A stretch of 64,000 nucleotides of DNA from Candidatus Mycoplasma liparidae (GCA_009884515.1 RHHX01000001.1:248001-312000), one strand, 5' to 3'. Counted from the stretch's first letter, positions 43,405 to 54,893 are shown. Made by a program: numbers and translations. The notes: a model not told the origin generated them from the letters alone.

Positions 43405-46400
43405 ATGTTTTCTAAAAAAAGTAAAAAATCTCTTTTAAATATTTGAAAAAGATTATTAGGTTGATCTTCAATTTCAATTTTAATGTTGGGTGGATTATCT
43501 GGAGTTGCAGCATCTGGATATTATATGAGTCAAGATGCAAATTTAGGTTCAGATTTTGGTTCTGGAACTTCTTTCGATATTCAATTATCTCTTGATGAAA
43601 CTTTAACTAAGGAACAAAACAATCAAGCAATTCAAGATTCAGCAGTTGCACTTGAAAATATTTTGAATAATTTGGGTTTATCTCAAGTTTTAGTAAATAG
43701 TGGAACAACAACAATTAATAATAATCAAACAGGCGGAATTAGTAAAAAATTCGGTGTTTTAAGTGCTAGTTTTGATACTTCAAATGAAATATTTGGATTA
43801 TTAGATATTGATGAAAAAAATAATGAAATTATTAATAATTTCAAAATTTATTCTCAAGCTTTAAATACTTATAATGTTGAACTTGAAAATATTAGTACTG
43901 AATATCCAAATACAAAAACTAGACCAACTGGAAGAACAAATGGTATTAATGGTGTAATTCTTGATGAAACTACACCTGTTAATTCTTATTTTTTAAATGA
44001 TGACAAAAATTATAAATCATTAAATGTTCATGATGGTAAATATTTTACTACGGAAAATGAACTTATTGATATTGGTGAAGCAGTTCAAATCGAATTACCA
44101 ACCAATAAAGATTTTTTTGCTACATCAAATTTTATTAAAGACAAAAATGATTTTAATGAATCAATAGTACCTCCAGAACCACCACCTACTGAAAGATATA
44201 AATCTTCTAAAGTTGGTGAAGAACCAGACCCAGAACCACCACCTCCAGATTTAACTGATGCTTATCAAACTTCTCAATCTTGAATGCTTTGAAAAGATAA
44301 ATCTTCATTTATTAATAAATTAAATAATTTGACTTATGCAAGTTTATATAATCTATATGCTAATGGTGGAAGAACTGACATTGGAGAATCTAGTATGTCT
44401 GATCAACGTTGATTTATCGATCTTGAAGCTAATGCAAAAATTAATCGATATTTACAAACATTAAATGATGTTGAAAGATTATTTGTTGAATTTGTTGGTG
44501 ATCTTGTTTATTTTGATTTAATAGTTACTGAAGCTAATTTAATGACAATCTTATATGATTTCTATAATTCAGAAGTATTTGCACCTAATAATTCATATAA
44601 AGTGGATATTGCATCAGGAACTCCTAGTAATAAACAATATTCAACTTCTATTATTAATGGTTGATATTTTCTTGAAAGTGACAACACTGATTTAAGTTCA
44701 TTATTTGGAACATCTTTATACGGAATGATTGATTATCGAAATTATAAGAATTATTTCTTTGATGATAATAATGTTGTTATTCAAAATGCGGATGAACCTA
44801 TTCTTGAATTTAATGATAATTCAATTAGAATAAAACCCAATTCTAAAGTTGATAGTATCAATATTAGTCCAACTACCCTAAGAAACAAATTAATAGAAAC
44901 AAGAATTCCTGTTGATTATGGTAATTATTCAAGAAATTTAGTTCTTTTATTTGATGAATATCAAGCAATAAATGCATGAAGTGGACCAATTTATAAGCCT
45001 GATACTGATACTCAAATACTAACTGATGAAGCTAATCAAAGAAAAGAAAAAATTAGTAATTTATTTAGTAGTAATACATTATTATCTTTTTCTGGATCTA
45101 ATATTAGTACTTTAGGTTTAACCTTTATTGGATTATCAGCTTTTGATTTCTTTATATTCTCATTGATTATTTTAATTTTAACAATTGGGATAATTATTTC
45201 AGTTTTATATCGATTCCCAGGATTTATATCATTTATAATGGGAGCATCAGCTTTCGGGTTTTCTATTTTATTTTTCAATTTATTTGGATTAACATTTAAT
45301 TTCTATGTTTATGCAGCACTTTTTGTTGCAGCATTTATTAATTTTTTCATTCCGTTATTATTATTTAAAAATGTAAAGAAGGAAGTCAAGCAAGGATCAA
45401 TGATTGCACCTGCTTTTCAAAAATCAATGTTTAAATATAGCAAGATGTTTGTTGATATTTATATAGTTGAAATAATAATAGCGCTTTCGTTCTTTTTCTT
45501 TGCAACATCACAAATTTCATCATTTGGAGCAATGTTAGTCGTTAATGCACTGGTTTCTTTATTAATTAACTATGTATTACTATATTTATTGTTAATAATT
45601 TTAATTAGAGTTTATTCAAGTAAAATTAATTTCTTATTTGCTTCTAAAAGAACATTATCAATTAATGATCATATAAATAGTGAAGCTTTAAGTTCAAATA
45701 CAATTGCTAATTTAGAAGATTCTAAATTTAAAAACTTAATTAGAAGTAAACACTTTTTTACAATAAAATTGTTTAATAAAAGAAACATGTTCATTGCAGC
45801 TTTTCCATTTGTAATAGCAATTGTTGGATTTATCTTATTTTTTGCTCTTCCAAATGGTGTTGCTGGTTTTAATGGTCAAACAACTGTTGGATCGACTTTA
45901 GTTATTAATAACTTTAATATTATCGGATGAACACCACAAGAAATTCTTAAAATGCTTAATTTAGAAGAAGCAAGTTTCTTTTTAAATATTGATAATGACC
46001 AAATGATTATTGCTATTGGTAGTAATTATATAATTCCTACAATTAATAATCCTTTATTAACTAATAATTTAAATATTTTTGATTTAAACTTTGTTGCTAA
46101 TGAAAACTTATTGGCATCGATATCAAATGGAATATTCTTTAGTATGTTGTTTTTAATAGTTTGATCTGTTATTTCTTTAAATATTATTTCTGTAATTCCA
46201 ATTTTAATAATTAATATTTTCTCAACAGGAATATCATTATTATTATCTTGATTATTGATTAATTTAATTGGGGTGGAATCAATGGCTTTTGTTAGTATTA
46301 TTTATGTTTTAAATTCAATACTATCTTTTATTATTGTTTCTTCTTTAAAATCAAGTTGAAATCGTAAAAAAGGTGTTTCACATGAATCTTTAAAAGATAT

Positions 46401-46707
46401 TGTTACTCAAATTACTGCTAGATTAAAACCAACATTAATTATTTGAAATACCATCTTATTATCATTTACATTATTAATGGCTGCTTTTGGAACTGCTAAT
46501 TTAGTTGTTGGGTTTTTATTGGTTTTCATAAATAGTATAATTATTTACTTAATTAGCTTATATATCCTTCCTCAACTATGATATATGTTTGTTATTTTAA
46601 GAGATAAGTATCAAAATGAAATTAATAATATTTCAAGCAAAAAAATTAGACCATCAAGTTATGATGTTGTCGATGAACAAAATATAAAGGGTATTAATCA
46701 CCATTAG
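43405..46707 (+). CDS. secDF: SecDF-type protein-export membrane protein
   Basis: A 1100-residue RND-like protein with one N-terminal membrane segment (~18-38), a very large extracytoplasmic region (~40-560), five segments around 565-720, a second unit that starts near 788, and five more segments near the end. This twelve-segment two-unit plan is that of fused SecD-SecF, which uses the ion gradient to pull exported proteins. The position before apt fits the mollicute/Firmicute order secDF-apt-rel. A Pro/Glu-rich stretch (PPEPPP...PDPEPPPP) lies near residue 260. It is longer than typical fused SecDF proteins. Confidence 0.8.
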
Positions 46708-46715
46708 GAGTATTT

Positions 46716-47255
46716 ATGAATGAAAATAAACTTAAATTAGTAATGGATAAAATCATTACTATTAAAGATTTTCCAAGAAAAGGCATTGCTTTTAAAGATA
46801 TAACGCCAATTTTTAAAGAACCTGAGTTAGTTAGGATCATTACTAATGCTTTTATTGAAAAAATAAAAGATATTGAATATGACATTATTGTTGCTCCTGA
46901 ATCAAGAGGATTCTTATTTGGAGTAGCTTTATCATTAGCGGTTAATAAACCTTTAGTGCTAATTAGAAAGCCCGGAAAATTACCAAGAGAAGTTATTTCA
47001 ATTGATTATGGACTTGAATATGGGAAATCAACAATTGAAATTCATAGAGACGACATTAAAAAGAATGATCGGATTCTAATCATTGATGATTTATTAGCAA
47101 CTGGTGGTACTATTTTTGCTATTGAAACTCTAGTAAAATCAGTGGGAGCAATTTCAGTTGCAAATTTGTATTTAATTGAATTAGTCGGCTTACAATCTAA
47201 AAAATTAGAAAGTGAAAAAATCTCTTTAATAAAATATGAAAAACCATATTTATAA
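46716..47255 (+). CDS. apt: Adenine phosphoribosyltransferase
   Basis: A 179-residue purine-salvage enzyme that makes AMP from adenine and PRPP. It has the N-terminal IKDFPRKGIAFKDITPIF, IVAPESRGFLFG and the PRPP-binding IIDDLLATGGT (~residue 125). TTAGGAG precedes the ATG at 46716, 8 bases after the secDF stop. It ends at a strong terminator. Confidence 0.97.
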   Translation: MNENKLKLVMDKIITIKDFPRKGIAFKDITPIFKEPELVRIITNAFIEKIKDIEYDIIVAPESRGFLFGVALSLAVNKPLVLIRKPGKLPREVISIDYGLEYGKSTIEIHRDDIKKNDRILIIDDLLATGGTIFAIETLVKSVGAISVANLYLIELVGLQSKKLESEKISLIKYEKPYL

Positions 47256-47269
47256 TAATTATTTAAATT

Positions 47270-47313
47270 TAAACTGATCATTTTCCATAATTTGAAAAAT
47301 GATCAGTTTTTTA
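47270..47313 (+). terminator. Terminator of secDF-apt
   Basis: AAACTGATCATTTTC pairs with GAAAAATGATCAGTTT and is followed by a T-run, 15 bases after the apt stop. Confidence 0.9.
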
Positions 47314-47384
47314 TAATTAAAAGTTTTAATTCTATTTGGTATACTTTATTAAAGTATTTAATTTTTTTGAGGTCATTATATAAT

Positions 47385-50300
47385 ATGGAAAATACAAATA
47401 AAATCATAACTAGAGAGATAGCAGAGAAAATTCTTAAGAATAATATTGCTAAGGAAATTCAAGAATCAGATTTATGAGAATATGATGAAATAGCTGATAA
47501 TGCTTTTTCTAATTTTACTGATCTTATTTCAATTCGAATTGGTGACAATATTAAAAAAATAGGAGCTGAAGCTTTTAGTTGATGCTCTGAACTTATTTAT
47601 GTAAAACTTCCTAATAATTTAGAAATTTTAGAACAAAAAGTATTTTCTTTTTGTATTAATTTAACAAAAATTATCTTTAGTAAAAATCTTTTAAAAATTG
47701 ATGCATCTGCTTTTGAAAATTGTGAAAGCTTAATTAACTTAGAATTACCAAATACTTTAACTGAAGTTGGTGCAAGTGCTTTTATGAGTTGTTCATCGAT
47801 TAAAGAGTTTATTTCACCTCAAAGTTTAACTTTAATTGGAGTTAGCGCTTTTTCAAATTCTATTAAATTAGAAAGATTTACTTTTTCTAACCAAATAAGT
47901 GTTATTCCAAGTCGTTTATTTAAAGATTGTATTTCTTTAAATAATGTTTTAATTCCCACTAGTGTTACATTAGTTGAAAATAATGTTTTTACAGGATGTG
48001 AATCTTTAACAGGGATTAATTTTCCAGAATCAATTGCAACTTTTGGAACTTTTAGTTTCACAGGATGTAAAAGTCTTATTGAAATAAGAATACCAGAACA
48101 AGTAACAGATTTACCTAATAGAGCTTTTAAAGACTGTCTTTCATTATTAAAAGTTCATTTTAATCATAATTTAGTTAGAATGAGTAATTATGCATTTGCT
48201 AATTGTCCTTTATTAAAAACAGTTAATTTACCAGAATCATTAGAATATATTGATCGAAACACTTTTTTAGATTGTGCTAATCTTGAAAGCATTGATATTA
48301 AAAATAAAGTAAAAGAAATTGCATATGGTGCTTTTAAAAACTGTTATGCATTAAATAATGTTGTTCTTCATGATGGTTTAAAAATAATTGGAGAAGTTAG
48401 TTTTTCTAATTGTTATTCACTTAAAAAAATTTATATCCCTGATTCAGTTACTCAAATCGGTCAAAGAGCATTTTCAAGATGTAATACTCTTGAAGAAGTT
48501 AGATTTTCAAATTCAATTATTTTAATTCCAGCAGGATGTTTTATTGAAAATAAAAATTTAAAGAAAATTATTTTACCAGAATCTATTATTAAAATAGATC
48601 ATTTTGCTTTTGAAAACTGTAAATTAGTTGAAAGTATTGAATTTAATAAAAATCTTCAAGTAATTGAAAAAGGTGTTTTTCAAGGATTGGGAAAATTAGA
48701 AGAAATAACAATTCCGGCATATTTATATAAATTAAACAAATATGCTTTTTACAATTGTCCTAATGTTAAAAAAATTACTAGTCCTAATAAATTTTTAGAA
48801 ACGATTGTTGATTGATTTAATCAAGACTTATCAAAAGTTGTCTTAGTAAACTCTGATATTGTTGAAACACCTGAAGTAATTGAAAATATTGAAGAATATT
48901 TTGAAATAAATGATCAAGTTATTTTAACTAATGAATTATTAGATATTAATGATTATTACAAAGAAGATGTGCCTGAAGTTAATGATGATCATGAATTAAT
49001 CGTTATGAATGACCTTTCTGAAAAAGAACCAGTTGAATACTTTGAAATAGATGATCATGCTATTTTAACTAATGAGTTATTAGATGTTAATGATTATTAC
49101 AAAGAAGATGCTCCTGAAGTTAATGATGAGCCTGAATTAATCGATATGAATGACCTTTCTGAAAAAGAACCAGTTGAATACTTTGAAATAGATGATCATG
49201 CTATTTTAACTAGTGAATTATTAGATATTAATGATTATTATGAAGAAGATGCTTCTAAAGAATCTAAAATTGATGACAAACCAACTCAAAATGAAGAATT
49301 ATTAAATGTTAGTGATATTTTTGAAGAAGAAGATTATAAAGTTACTGATGATCATGAATTAATCGATATTAAAGATATGTTTGAAGAAGATAGTAATGGT
49401 ATTATTAGTGAAACTATTTGATTAGACAATAAAAAAGAAGAGTTATACTCTCAAATTCCAATTGATGTTACAAGACAATTTGAAGATAATATTGATGGCG
49501 AATACATCAATATTCTAACAAAACAAATAGCTGATAAAATCTTAACAAGAGAATTTGCTCCCGGAATAAATAGTATTGAACTTAAAGAAAAGAATCTAAT
49601 GGGTTATACAGATATTTTTGATTCTGCTTTTGAAGGCAATAATGTAATTAATAAAGTAACTTTTCCTGAAACAATTAAATATATTGGAGCAAATGCTTTT
49701 AAAAATTGTGAAAATTTAAGAGTAATTATCATTCCTGAAACTGTAATTGAAATTGTTCAAACAGCTTTTGATAATTGTAATAATTTAGAAGTGGTAATAG
49801 TACCAAAAAAATTCATTAACCAATTTGAAAATGGTAACATCACTATTTCACATGTTGTACAATTTGAATCAAAATTTAATAAAAAAAGACTTTTAACAAA
49901 AGAAATAGCTAATAAATTATTTACTAAAAAAAGAATGATAGCTATTAATCATATTATTACAAAAGACAATTTAAAAAATTATCACGGAATTAATGATAAT
50001 GCTTTTGAAAACTTTACAAAACTAATTGCGATCGATATTCCTGATAATTTTGATAGAATTGGTGATTCTTCTTTTGAAAACTGTTCATCATTAGTTGATA
50101 TTAGAATTCCGGAATCAATAACTGAAATCGGTTATCAAGCTTTTAGAGGTTGCAGTTCACTTCTTGAAATTCAATTACCTAATTCAATCATTAAAATAAA
50201 AAGTAGAACATTTAAAGATTGTTCAAAACTTAGACAAATTAACTTTTCAAAAAAACTAAGAGAAATTGGTAACAGAGTTTTTGAAGGATGTAATAAATTA

Positions 50301-51488
50301 GAAAAAATATATTTTCCTGATACAGTTAATTTAATTGGTTATTCAGCTTTTGAAGCTTGTAGTAATTTAACTGAAATTAAATTATCTAATTCTTTGCAAA
50401 TAATTTCTAATTCAACTTTTGCTGAATGTAAAAATTTAACTTATATTAAATTACCTAATTCAATTATTAAAATTGAAGATAATGCTTTTGAAGCTTGTAG
50501 TAAATTATTTGGAATATCAATTCCTGATAAAGTAGTTGAAATCGGTAATAATGTTTTTGCATTATGTACAAAATTAAATAATATTGATATTAATGATAAT
50601 CTTGAAAAAATTGGTAATTTTGCTTTTTTAGATTGTAAATCACTTGTTAAAATTGAATTACCAAAGAAAATAACAACAATTTCAACTGGTTTGTTCCAAA
50701 ATTGTTCAAAACTTTCTCATGTTTCAATGTCTGAAAATATTACTAAAATTGAAGATCTAGCATTTAACTCTTGTAGTTATTTATCAAAAATAACACTTTC
50801 AAAAAATATTACATCAATTGGTGAAAGTGCCTTTAAAGATTGCTTTAGATTAGCATATATTAATTCACCTGAAGAATTAACAACAATTGCTGATAAAGCA
50901 TTTAAAAATTGTTCTAAATTAAAAGAAATTACTTTATCTAATAAATTAACTTCAATTGGAAATAGAACTTTTAAAGATTGTCTAAGTTTAGCTAAAATTA
51001 ATATTTCAAGCTTAATAACCGAAATTAAAGATAGTACTTTTGAAGGATGTTCTGATCTAACTAAAGTTCATTTTAGTCAAAACAATCTAACTAAAATAGG
51101 AAGTTCAGCTTTTTACGGTTGTTCTAAACTATCATCAATACTATTTCCAGATTCAGTTACTGAAATTAATTCTCAAGCATTAGCAGAATGTGAATCATTA
51201 ACAAGTGTTAATATTCCAGATAACTTAAAAGTTCTTTCTGAAAAATTATTTAAAAATTGTTCAAAATTAAAAACAGTTATTATTCCTAATAATATTTTAA
51301 TTATTGAAAATAATGTTTTTGAAAACTGTGTTTCATTAAAAGAAATTAAGTTTCCAAGAGAAATAACGCAACTAGGCGAAAATATTTTTTTAAATGCTAT
51401 AGCAATTGAAGAAATAATGGTTCCAACGAGTTTAAAAGAATTTAAAAAAAGTTTTAATACTATTTGAAGTATTATTAAGTGATACTAA
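47385..51488 (+). CDS. Giant LRR_5/BspA-like protein without signal peptide
   Basis: A 1367-residue protein in one open frame. It holds two blocks of LRR_5 repeats with the pattern ...IxxxAFxxCxxLxxIxLPxxLxxI. The first covers residues ~45-475, the second ~735-1365. An acidic linker (~485-690) with three 47-residue repeats joins them. Short headers with the pattern (T/I)T(K/R)E/Q-I-A precede the LRR parts (ITREIAEKI near residue 8, LTKQIADKI near 707, LTKEIANKL near 840). No N-terminal hydrophobic segment exists. LRR_5 proteins usually mediate adhesion; here the location is unclear. It ends at a terminator. Confidence 0.9.
48900..49322 (+). repeat. Three 141-bp tandem repeats encoding an acidic linker
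   Basis: Units start at 48900, 49041 and 49182 (47 codons each), the second best conserved and the third diverging toward its end. Each encodes FEI-D/N-D..IL followed by NDYYKED and NDLSEKEPVEY-like parts. The units are in frame and rich in Asp and Glu. Confidence 0.92.
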
Positions 51489-51923
51489 CCCACCACTTAT
51501 GGAACGATAGTAAGTACACAAAACTCAAGTAATAGTTTTAAGTCATTATTCGGTTTAACTAATCATGCTTTTTGAAGAGGAATTTTTGACCTCTTTTTTG
51601 CTTTTTCCACTTATATTTATTACTATTTTAGGATTTTTATTAGGATATGATTAAATATTAGGTATGGCTTTAAGTATTGGTCAAATAGCTATTGCAATCA
51701 TTATCTTACCAACTAGTATTTTTGAATTTAAAAATAGACTCTTATGAAGTGAACCTGTTTCCACACCAATTAAGACCTTATTTTTATGTTAACAATCAGT
51801 TTTTATTATATTATTGTAATTGAATGTGAAACTAATGATCAATTAGATAATAGTGAAAAATATTATATAGACTATTATGATTCTTTTAATAATGGTTATA
51901 ATTTAACAGGTAGAAATAAATAA
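51489..51923 (+). pseudogene. Degenerate segment with GIY-YIG nuclease C-terminal remnant
   Basis: The last 45 codons (51786-51923) read VIECETNDQL, EKYYIDYYDSFNNGYNLTG, which is the conserved C-terminal part of phage-type GIY-YIG endonucleases; the catalytic N-terminal half is missing. Before it, two short hydrophobic ORF fragments (ending FITILGFLLGYD and MALSIGQIAIAII...) look like remains of a membrane protein. The stretch holds no intact gene. Confidence 0.6.
51572..51600 (+). terminator. Terminator after the giant LRR gene
   Basis: AAGAGG / CCTCTT with a 9-base loop and six T, 85 bases after the stop codon. Confidence 0.65.
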
Positions 51924-52192
51924 TTAATAAAATAAAAAAAAACTTTAGTTTTTACTACCTTCAATATATGAAATGGATTTTCCTATTTTAGATGTAATTA
52001 TCAATCAATCTTGATATTAAACATTAGATTTTGCATTAAAAAGTATGATAGATCTCATAATATAGAAGAAGTTAATAATACTTAACTAAGAAAAATTATT
52101 ATTATGTATGATTATAAAGTTTATGTTAAGGCATAAAAACAAGTCATTTAATGATTTATTCTATTCAGAAATATATTTTAAATAGATTTTGA
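51924..52192. other. Gap without a recognisable gene
   Basis: Very A+T-rich sequence. A short AAAAACT/AGTTTTT hairpin near 51945 may end the GIY-YIG remnant. On the plus strand a broken frame reads LNIRFCIKKYDRSHNIEEV, then, after a TAA, KIIIMYDYKVYVKA. This may be a decayed ORF, but I cannot identify it. Confidence 0.4.
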
Positions 52193-52233
52193 TATAATTA
52201 AATTAGCAAATTATTAAAAATTTGCTAATTTAA
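52193..52233 (+). promoter_or_regulatory. TATAAT box directly followed by a 14-bp inverted repeat
   Basis: TATAAT at 52193-52198 touches the left arm of a perfect 14-base inverted repeat (52198-52211 and 52220-52233, loop of 8). If this box works, the mRNA would begin inside the hairpin, giving a structured 5' end. Confidence 0.6.
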
Positions 52234-52253
52234 TTAATATGAAAGGAATAAAT

Positions 52254-52382
52254 ATGGATAATAACAATAATAAAGCAAATCAAGTGAATAATAACAACAC
52301 TGATCAAGCACATAATAATAGTCAATACAACAGCACTAACGATAATAAAGCAAATCAAATGAATCCGAATAATAAAAAATAA
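52254..52382 (+). CDS. Asn-rich 42-residue peptide
   Basis: A short ORF with AAAGGA 8 bases before its ATG. The product (MDNNNNKANQVNN...) is nearly half Asn, plus Gln, Lys and Ser, with no hydrophobic residues to form a core. Promoter, 5' hairpin, ORF and terminator together form a compact transcription unit of about 250 bases. No family is recognised. It could be a disordered peptide, or the transcript itself may matter. Confidence 0.5.
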   Translation: MDNNNNKANQVNNNNTDQAHNNSQYNSTNDNKANQMNPNNKK

Positions 52383-52396
52383 TTATTATCTAAGAT

Positions 52397-52445
52397 TGAT
52401 GTAAAAAAAAGCTTCACTTTTAAAAGTGAAGCTTTTTTTTACATC
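52397..52445. terminator. Very strong bidirectional terminator
   Basis: The 48-base element is a near-perfect palindrome: GATGTAAAAAAAAGCTTCACTT and its complement around a 4-base loop. It serves the Asn-rich gene and the convergent toxin candidate. Confidence 0.92.
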
Positions 52446-52474
52446 ATTTTACTAATTTTATTGATTACAATTGA

Positions 52475-52942
52475 TTATTTTTTTGTTCTTATAAATTCAA
52501 TAGGAAAATACAAGCAAATAATTTTTGTTTCGTTATTATCAAATCTTTTTATATTATCAGAATTATTTAATGTTTTTAATCTAATAACAACACCTATTAA
52601 TCTGCTAGTTTTAATATCACATATTCTTCTTTTACAAAAATCTACTCTCTTGTTTATAACGGTTTCAGTAGGATAATTATTTTTAACAAATTCTTCAATT
52701 TCATTCTTTTTTATAATATATGCTTGTTTATTTTTTATTTCTTTTTCAACACCTAAATAAAAAATTGAAGAGTTATTAGTTTTATCAAATGCTCTAGATT
52801 CAAAATCTCTTTTATTCATATCAGAAAGTTTATTAAATTCCAAAATTATATTTTTAATAAAATGAGGATCAATTTCAATTAAATCTTTCAAATTTTGCTT
52901 CTTTAAAAAATTAAAATTCATAAAAAGTTGGTGTTTATTCAT
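52475..52942 (-). CDS. Putative toxin partner of the Panacea antitoxin
   Basis: A 155-residue soluble protein of unrecognised family, rich in Lys, Asn and Ile (VINKRVDFCKRRICDIK, then IKTSRLIGVVIRLKT). Its ATG at 52942 follows the Panacea gene stop by one base, so it depends on translational coupling. A longer frame from 52984 overlaps the Panacea gene and is less likely. Panacea domains are known to neutralise toxins of many unrelated folds encoded next to them, which is why I call it a putative toxin. Nothing in its own sequence shows the mechanism. Confidence 0.6.
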   Translation of the reverse strand: MNKHQLFMNFNFLKKQNLKDLIEIDPHFIKNIILEFNKLSDMNKRDFESRAFDKTNNSSIFYLGVEKEIKNKQAYIIKKNEIEEFVKNNYPTETVINKRVDFCKRRICDIKTSRLIGVVIRLKTLNNSDNIKRFDNNETKIICLYFPIEFIRTKK

Positions 52943-52943
52943 A

Positions 52944-53414
52944 TTAAATAATAAGTTTAGATGAAAAAAATTCTTGAATTTCAATTTTATTTATTGAATT
53001 AAAGCCAATTGGTTTATTTGAATTATGAATTCAGGGATCTGTTTCATGAGAAAATTCTACAAGATTGTATACACCCATTTTTATTAATGCAGTGATTAAT
53101 TTTTTCAGATATTTAATTTCTTCTTTACTATATGTTTCTTCATCAAAAGAAAAAATTTTATTTATTAAAGAAGGGTTATTAATATTATCTCTATATTGCA
53201 CTTCTACAGGGCCATATTTTCAAGATTCAAATTTTGGATCTCAAAGATCTTTTTTAAAATTTTTATAAAAACCACCATAAACAAAATATAAAATTTTGTG
53301 CATAACTAATTCAGAAATAATTTCTGTTTTTTCATCTAAAGTATTTTTATTTCTAAAAACATCTATTTCTAAGGCAACATTTTTTATAAAATCAATTAAG
53401 TTTGTACTTTTCAT
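52944..53414 (-). CDS. Panacea-domain (DUF4065/SocA-like) antitoxin
   Basis: A 156-residue protein with the Panacea pattern: ISELVMHKILYFVYGGFYKNF (residues ~34-54) and FESWKYGPVEVQYRDN (~62-77), where the family shows a KLLYF helix and a F.AW.YGPV.....Y segment. It lies directly upstream of the small gene at 52475 in the order antitoxin-toxin. A TTATAAT-type -10 box precedes it. A damaged relative of its N-terminal part occurs at 62130. Confidence 0.8.
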
Positions 53415-53517
53415 GTCAAGCCCTCTTTTAGTAATTATAATATATCAAAAACATATACTTATCGTTTAGTAGTAAATATTATGTAAAATCTACTAATTTT
53501 CAATTAAAATATCAATT

Positions 53518-54135
53518 TTATTTTAATTCTATTTCATATCTAAGAATAGTTTTAAGATTCTCTGTTTTAGTTTTTCTAAAATCAGATAAATATATTTCTT
53601 GATGAGTTAAATTTTTTATTTTATATTCACTATCTTTAATAAATGCTTTTATTTCATCAAGAGTTTTCTTTTCTTCATCAAATGAACCGATATGTAACAT
53701 TTGAACAACTAAATGTTCGTCTTTAATTTCAAAGTAAAAATTATTTAAATAATCAAAGTCCATTTTTTCTTTTAATTGATTAAATAAGTCTTGATTAAAG
53801 AAATCTGGTTGCCTAATCATAATAGTATAAATTAGTTTCTCTTTATCAATATTTTCTAATGTTATTTCTTTTTCAGATAAATCTCATTTACCTTCTAAAG
53901 GATAGACTACATAATCAGTATAACGATTAGCAATTAGTTCTTTTTTTAAAAGTAATATTTTAGCTTTATAAGAGAATTGATAAAGTGCTTGTATTTTAGC
54001 TGCAAATTCATCACTATTAGAATTACCTTTACCATTAATACAAAGATAATTCTGCTTATTAATTTTTATCACACGAGGAACTTTACTTAAGCTATATATT
54101 TCTTTTTCAAATTTTCTTCAATTATTTTTTTTCAT
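53518..54135 (-). CDS. GyrI-like small-molecule-binding domain protein
   Basis: A 205-residue protein. Conserved parts are NYLCINGKGNSNSDEFAAKI (residues ~27-46), DYVVYPLEGKWD (~82-93), MIRQPDFFNQ (~111), VVQMLHIGSFDEE (~148-160) and EIYLSDFRKTKTENLKTILR near the end. This pattern is that of the standalone GyrI-like family related to the effector domain of AraC/BmrR regulators, which bind or hydrolyse small molecules. No DNA-binding domain is attached. Its role here is unknown. Confidence 0.8.
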
Positions 54136-54359
54136 ATTTAAATTTTACTATGTTTTTAGATTGTTAAATATTTATATCTTGATTTTAATTATTTATAAAT
54201 TTATATTACAATATTTTTATAAGTGGTAATTATTCTCATAGGTTAGGCTTGACCAGATACAGGGCGCTATAAAAATATTGTATGGAATCATAAATTAAAA
54301 ACCTTCTTCCTTACCAATGAAGGTTTTTTTCATGAAATAAAAAGGTTTTAATACATAAA
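54136..54359 (+). other. Spacer with hairpin in front of the PBECR4-like gene
   Basis: A patch with unusually many G and C (54239-54267) is followed at about 54299-54329 by an ACCTTC / GAAGGT hairpin with a T-run, about 30 bases before the start codon. The hairpin region is also conserved in front of the degenerate copy at 29055, so it belongs to the duplicated unit and may act as an attenuator. Confidence 0.5.
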
Positions 54360-54893
54360 ATGCAAGACATAATTAATAGATTAGAAAAAATTTTTGAAAA
54401 CAGCACAGGAATTCATACTACTTTTTCTAATAAAAATATACTTCATTTAAAATTTAGTATTAATTCTTTACCACATTGTTTTGGAATACAAGAAATACAA
54501 AGATATATAAAACTAAGTCCTGGAGATATTCTAGATAAAATAAAAAAAAATGAAATAAATATTGAAAAGATAAGGAAAAACCTAACAATAAAGAAAGATG
54601 ATAGAGCAACTATATATAATAAAATTGAATGCATCAACGTTTTTTTAAATTTAAAAATAAATGACATTAATAATATTTTTTTATTTAAGGATATAAATTT
54701 TGAAAAATATTCAGTTGACTATGTTCTTTTATATAAAAAATATTTATTATGTTTTAACTCATCTATTAAAAATTCAAAGTCAGATCCTAATTTTGATAGT
54801 GTTTATATTATGTCTATAAGAAAAATTACAAATGACAAACAATTAAAAAATTTTTTAACAGAAAATAATCATATTACATATATGGAAAAATAA
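54360..54893 (+). CDS. PBECR4-like putative nuclease
   Basis: A 177-residue protein. The pattern LHLKFSINSLPHCFGIQEI near residues 28-47, followed by a helix with PGDILDKIKKNEINIEKI and later SVDYVLLYKKYLLCF, is reminiscent of the PBECR4 family (phage/toxin-associated nucleases of the Barnase-EndoU-ColicinE5/D-RelE fold), in which an F.HL.G.... core is typical. This is recognition by pattern and only moderately sure. A decayed copy including its leader lies at 29055-29528. It stands alone among defence-type genes. Confidence 0.5.
   Translation: MQDIINRLEKIFENSTGIHTTFSNKNILHLKFSINSLPHCFGIQEIQRYIKLSPGDILDKIKKNEINIEKIRKNLTIKKDDRATIYNKIECINVFLNLKINDINNIFLFKDINFEKYSVDYVLLYKKYLLCFNSSIKNSKSDPNFDSVYIMSIRKITNDKQLKNFLTENNHITYMEK

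Noticed and set aside
48900..51460. Regular repeats suggestive of a CRISPR array
   Set aside because: Units are multiples of three, contiguous and in an open frame encoding LRR_5 and linker repeats; there are no spacers and no cas genes.
54241..54275. G+C-richer patch that could be a tRNA-like or promoter element
   Set aside because: No cloverleaf fits, and TTGACC and TATAAA are only 13 bases apart, too close for a standard promoter.
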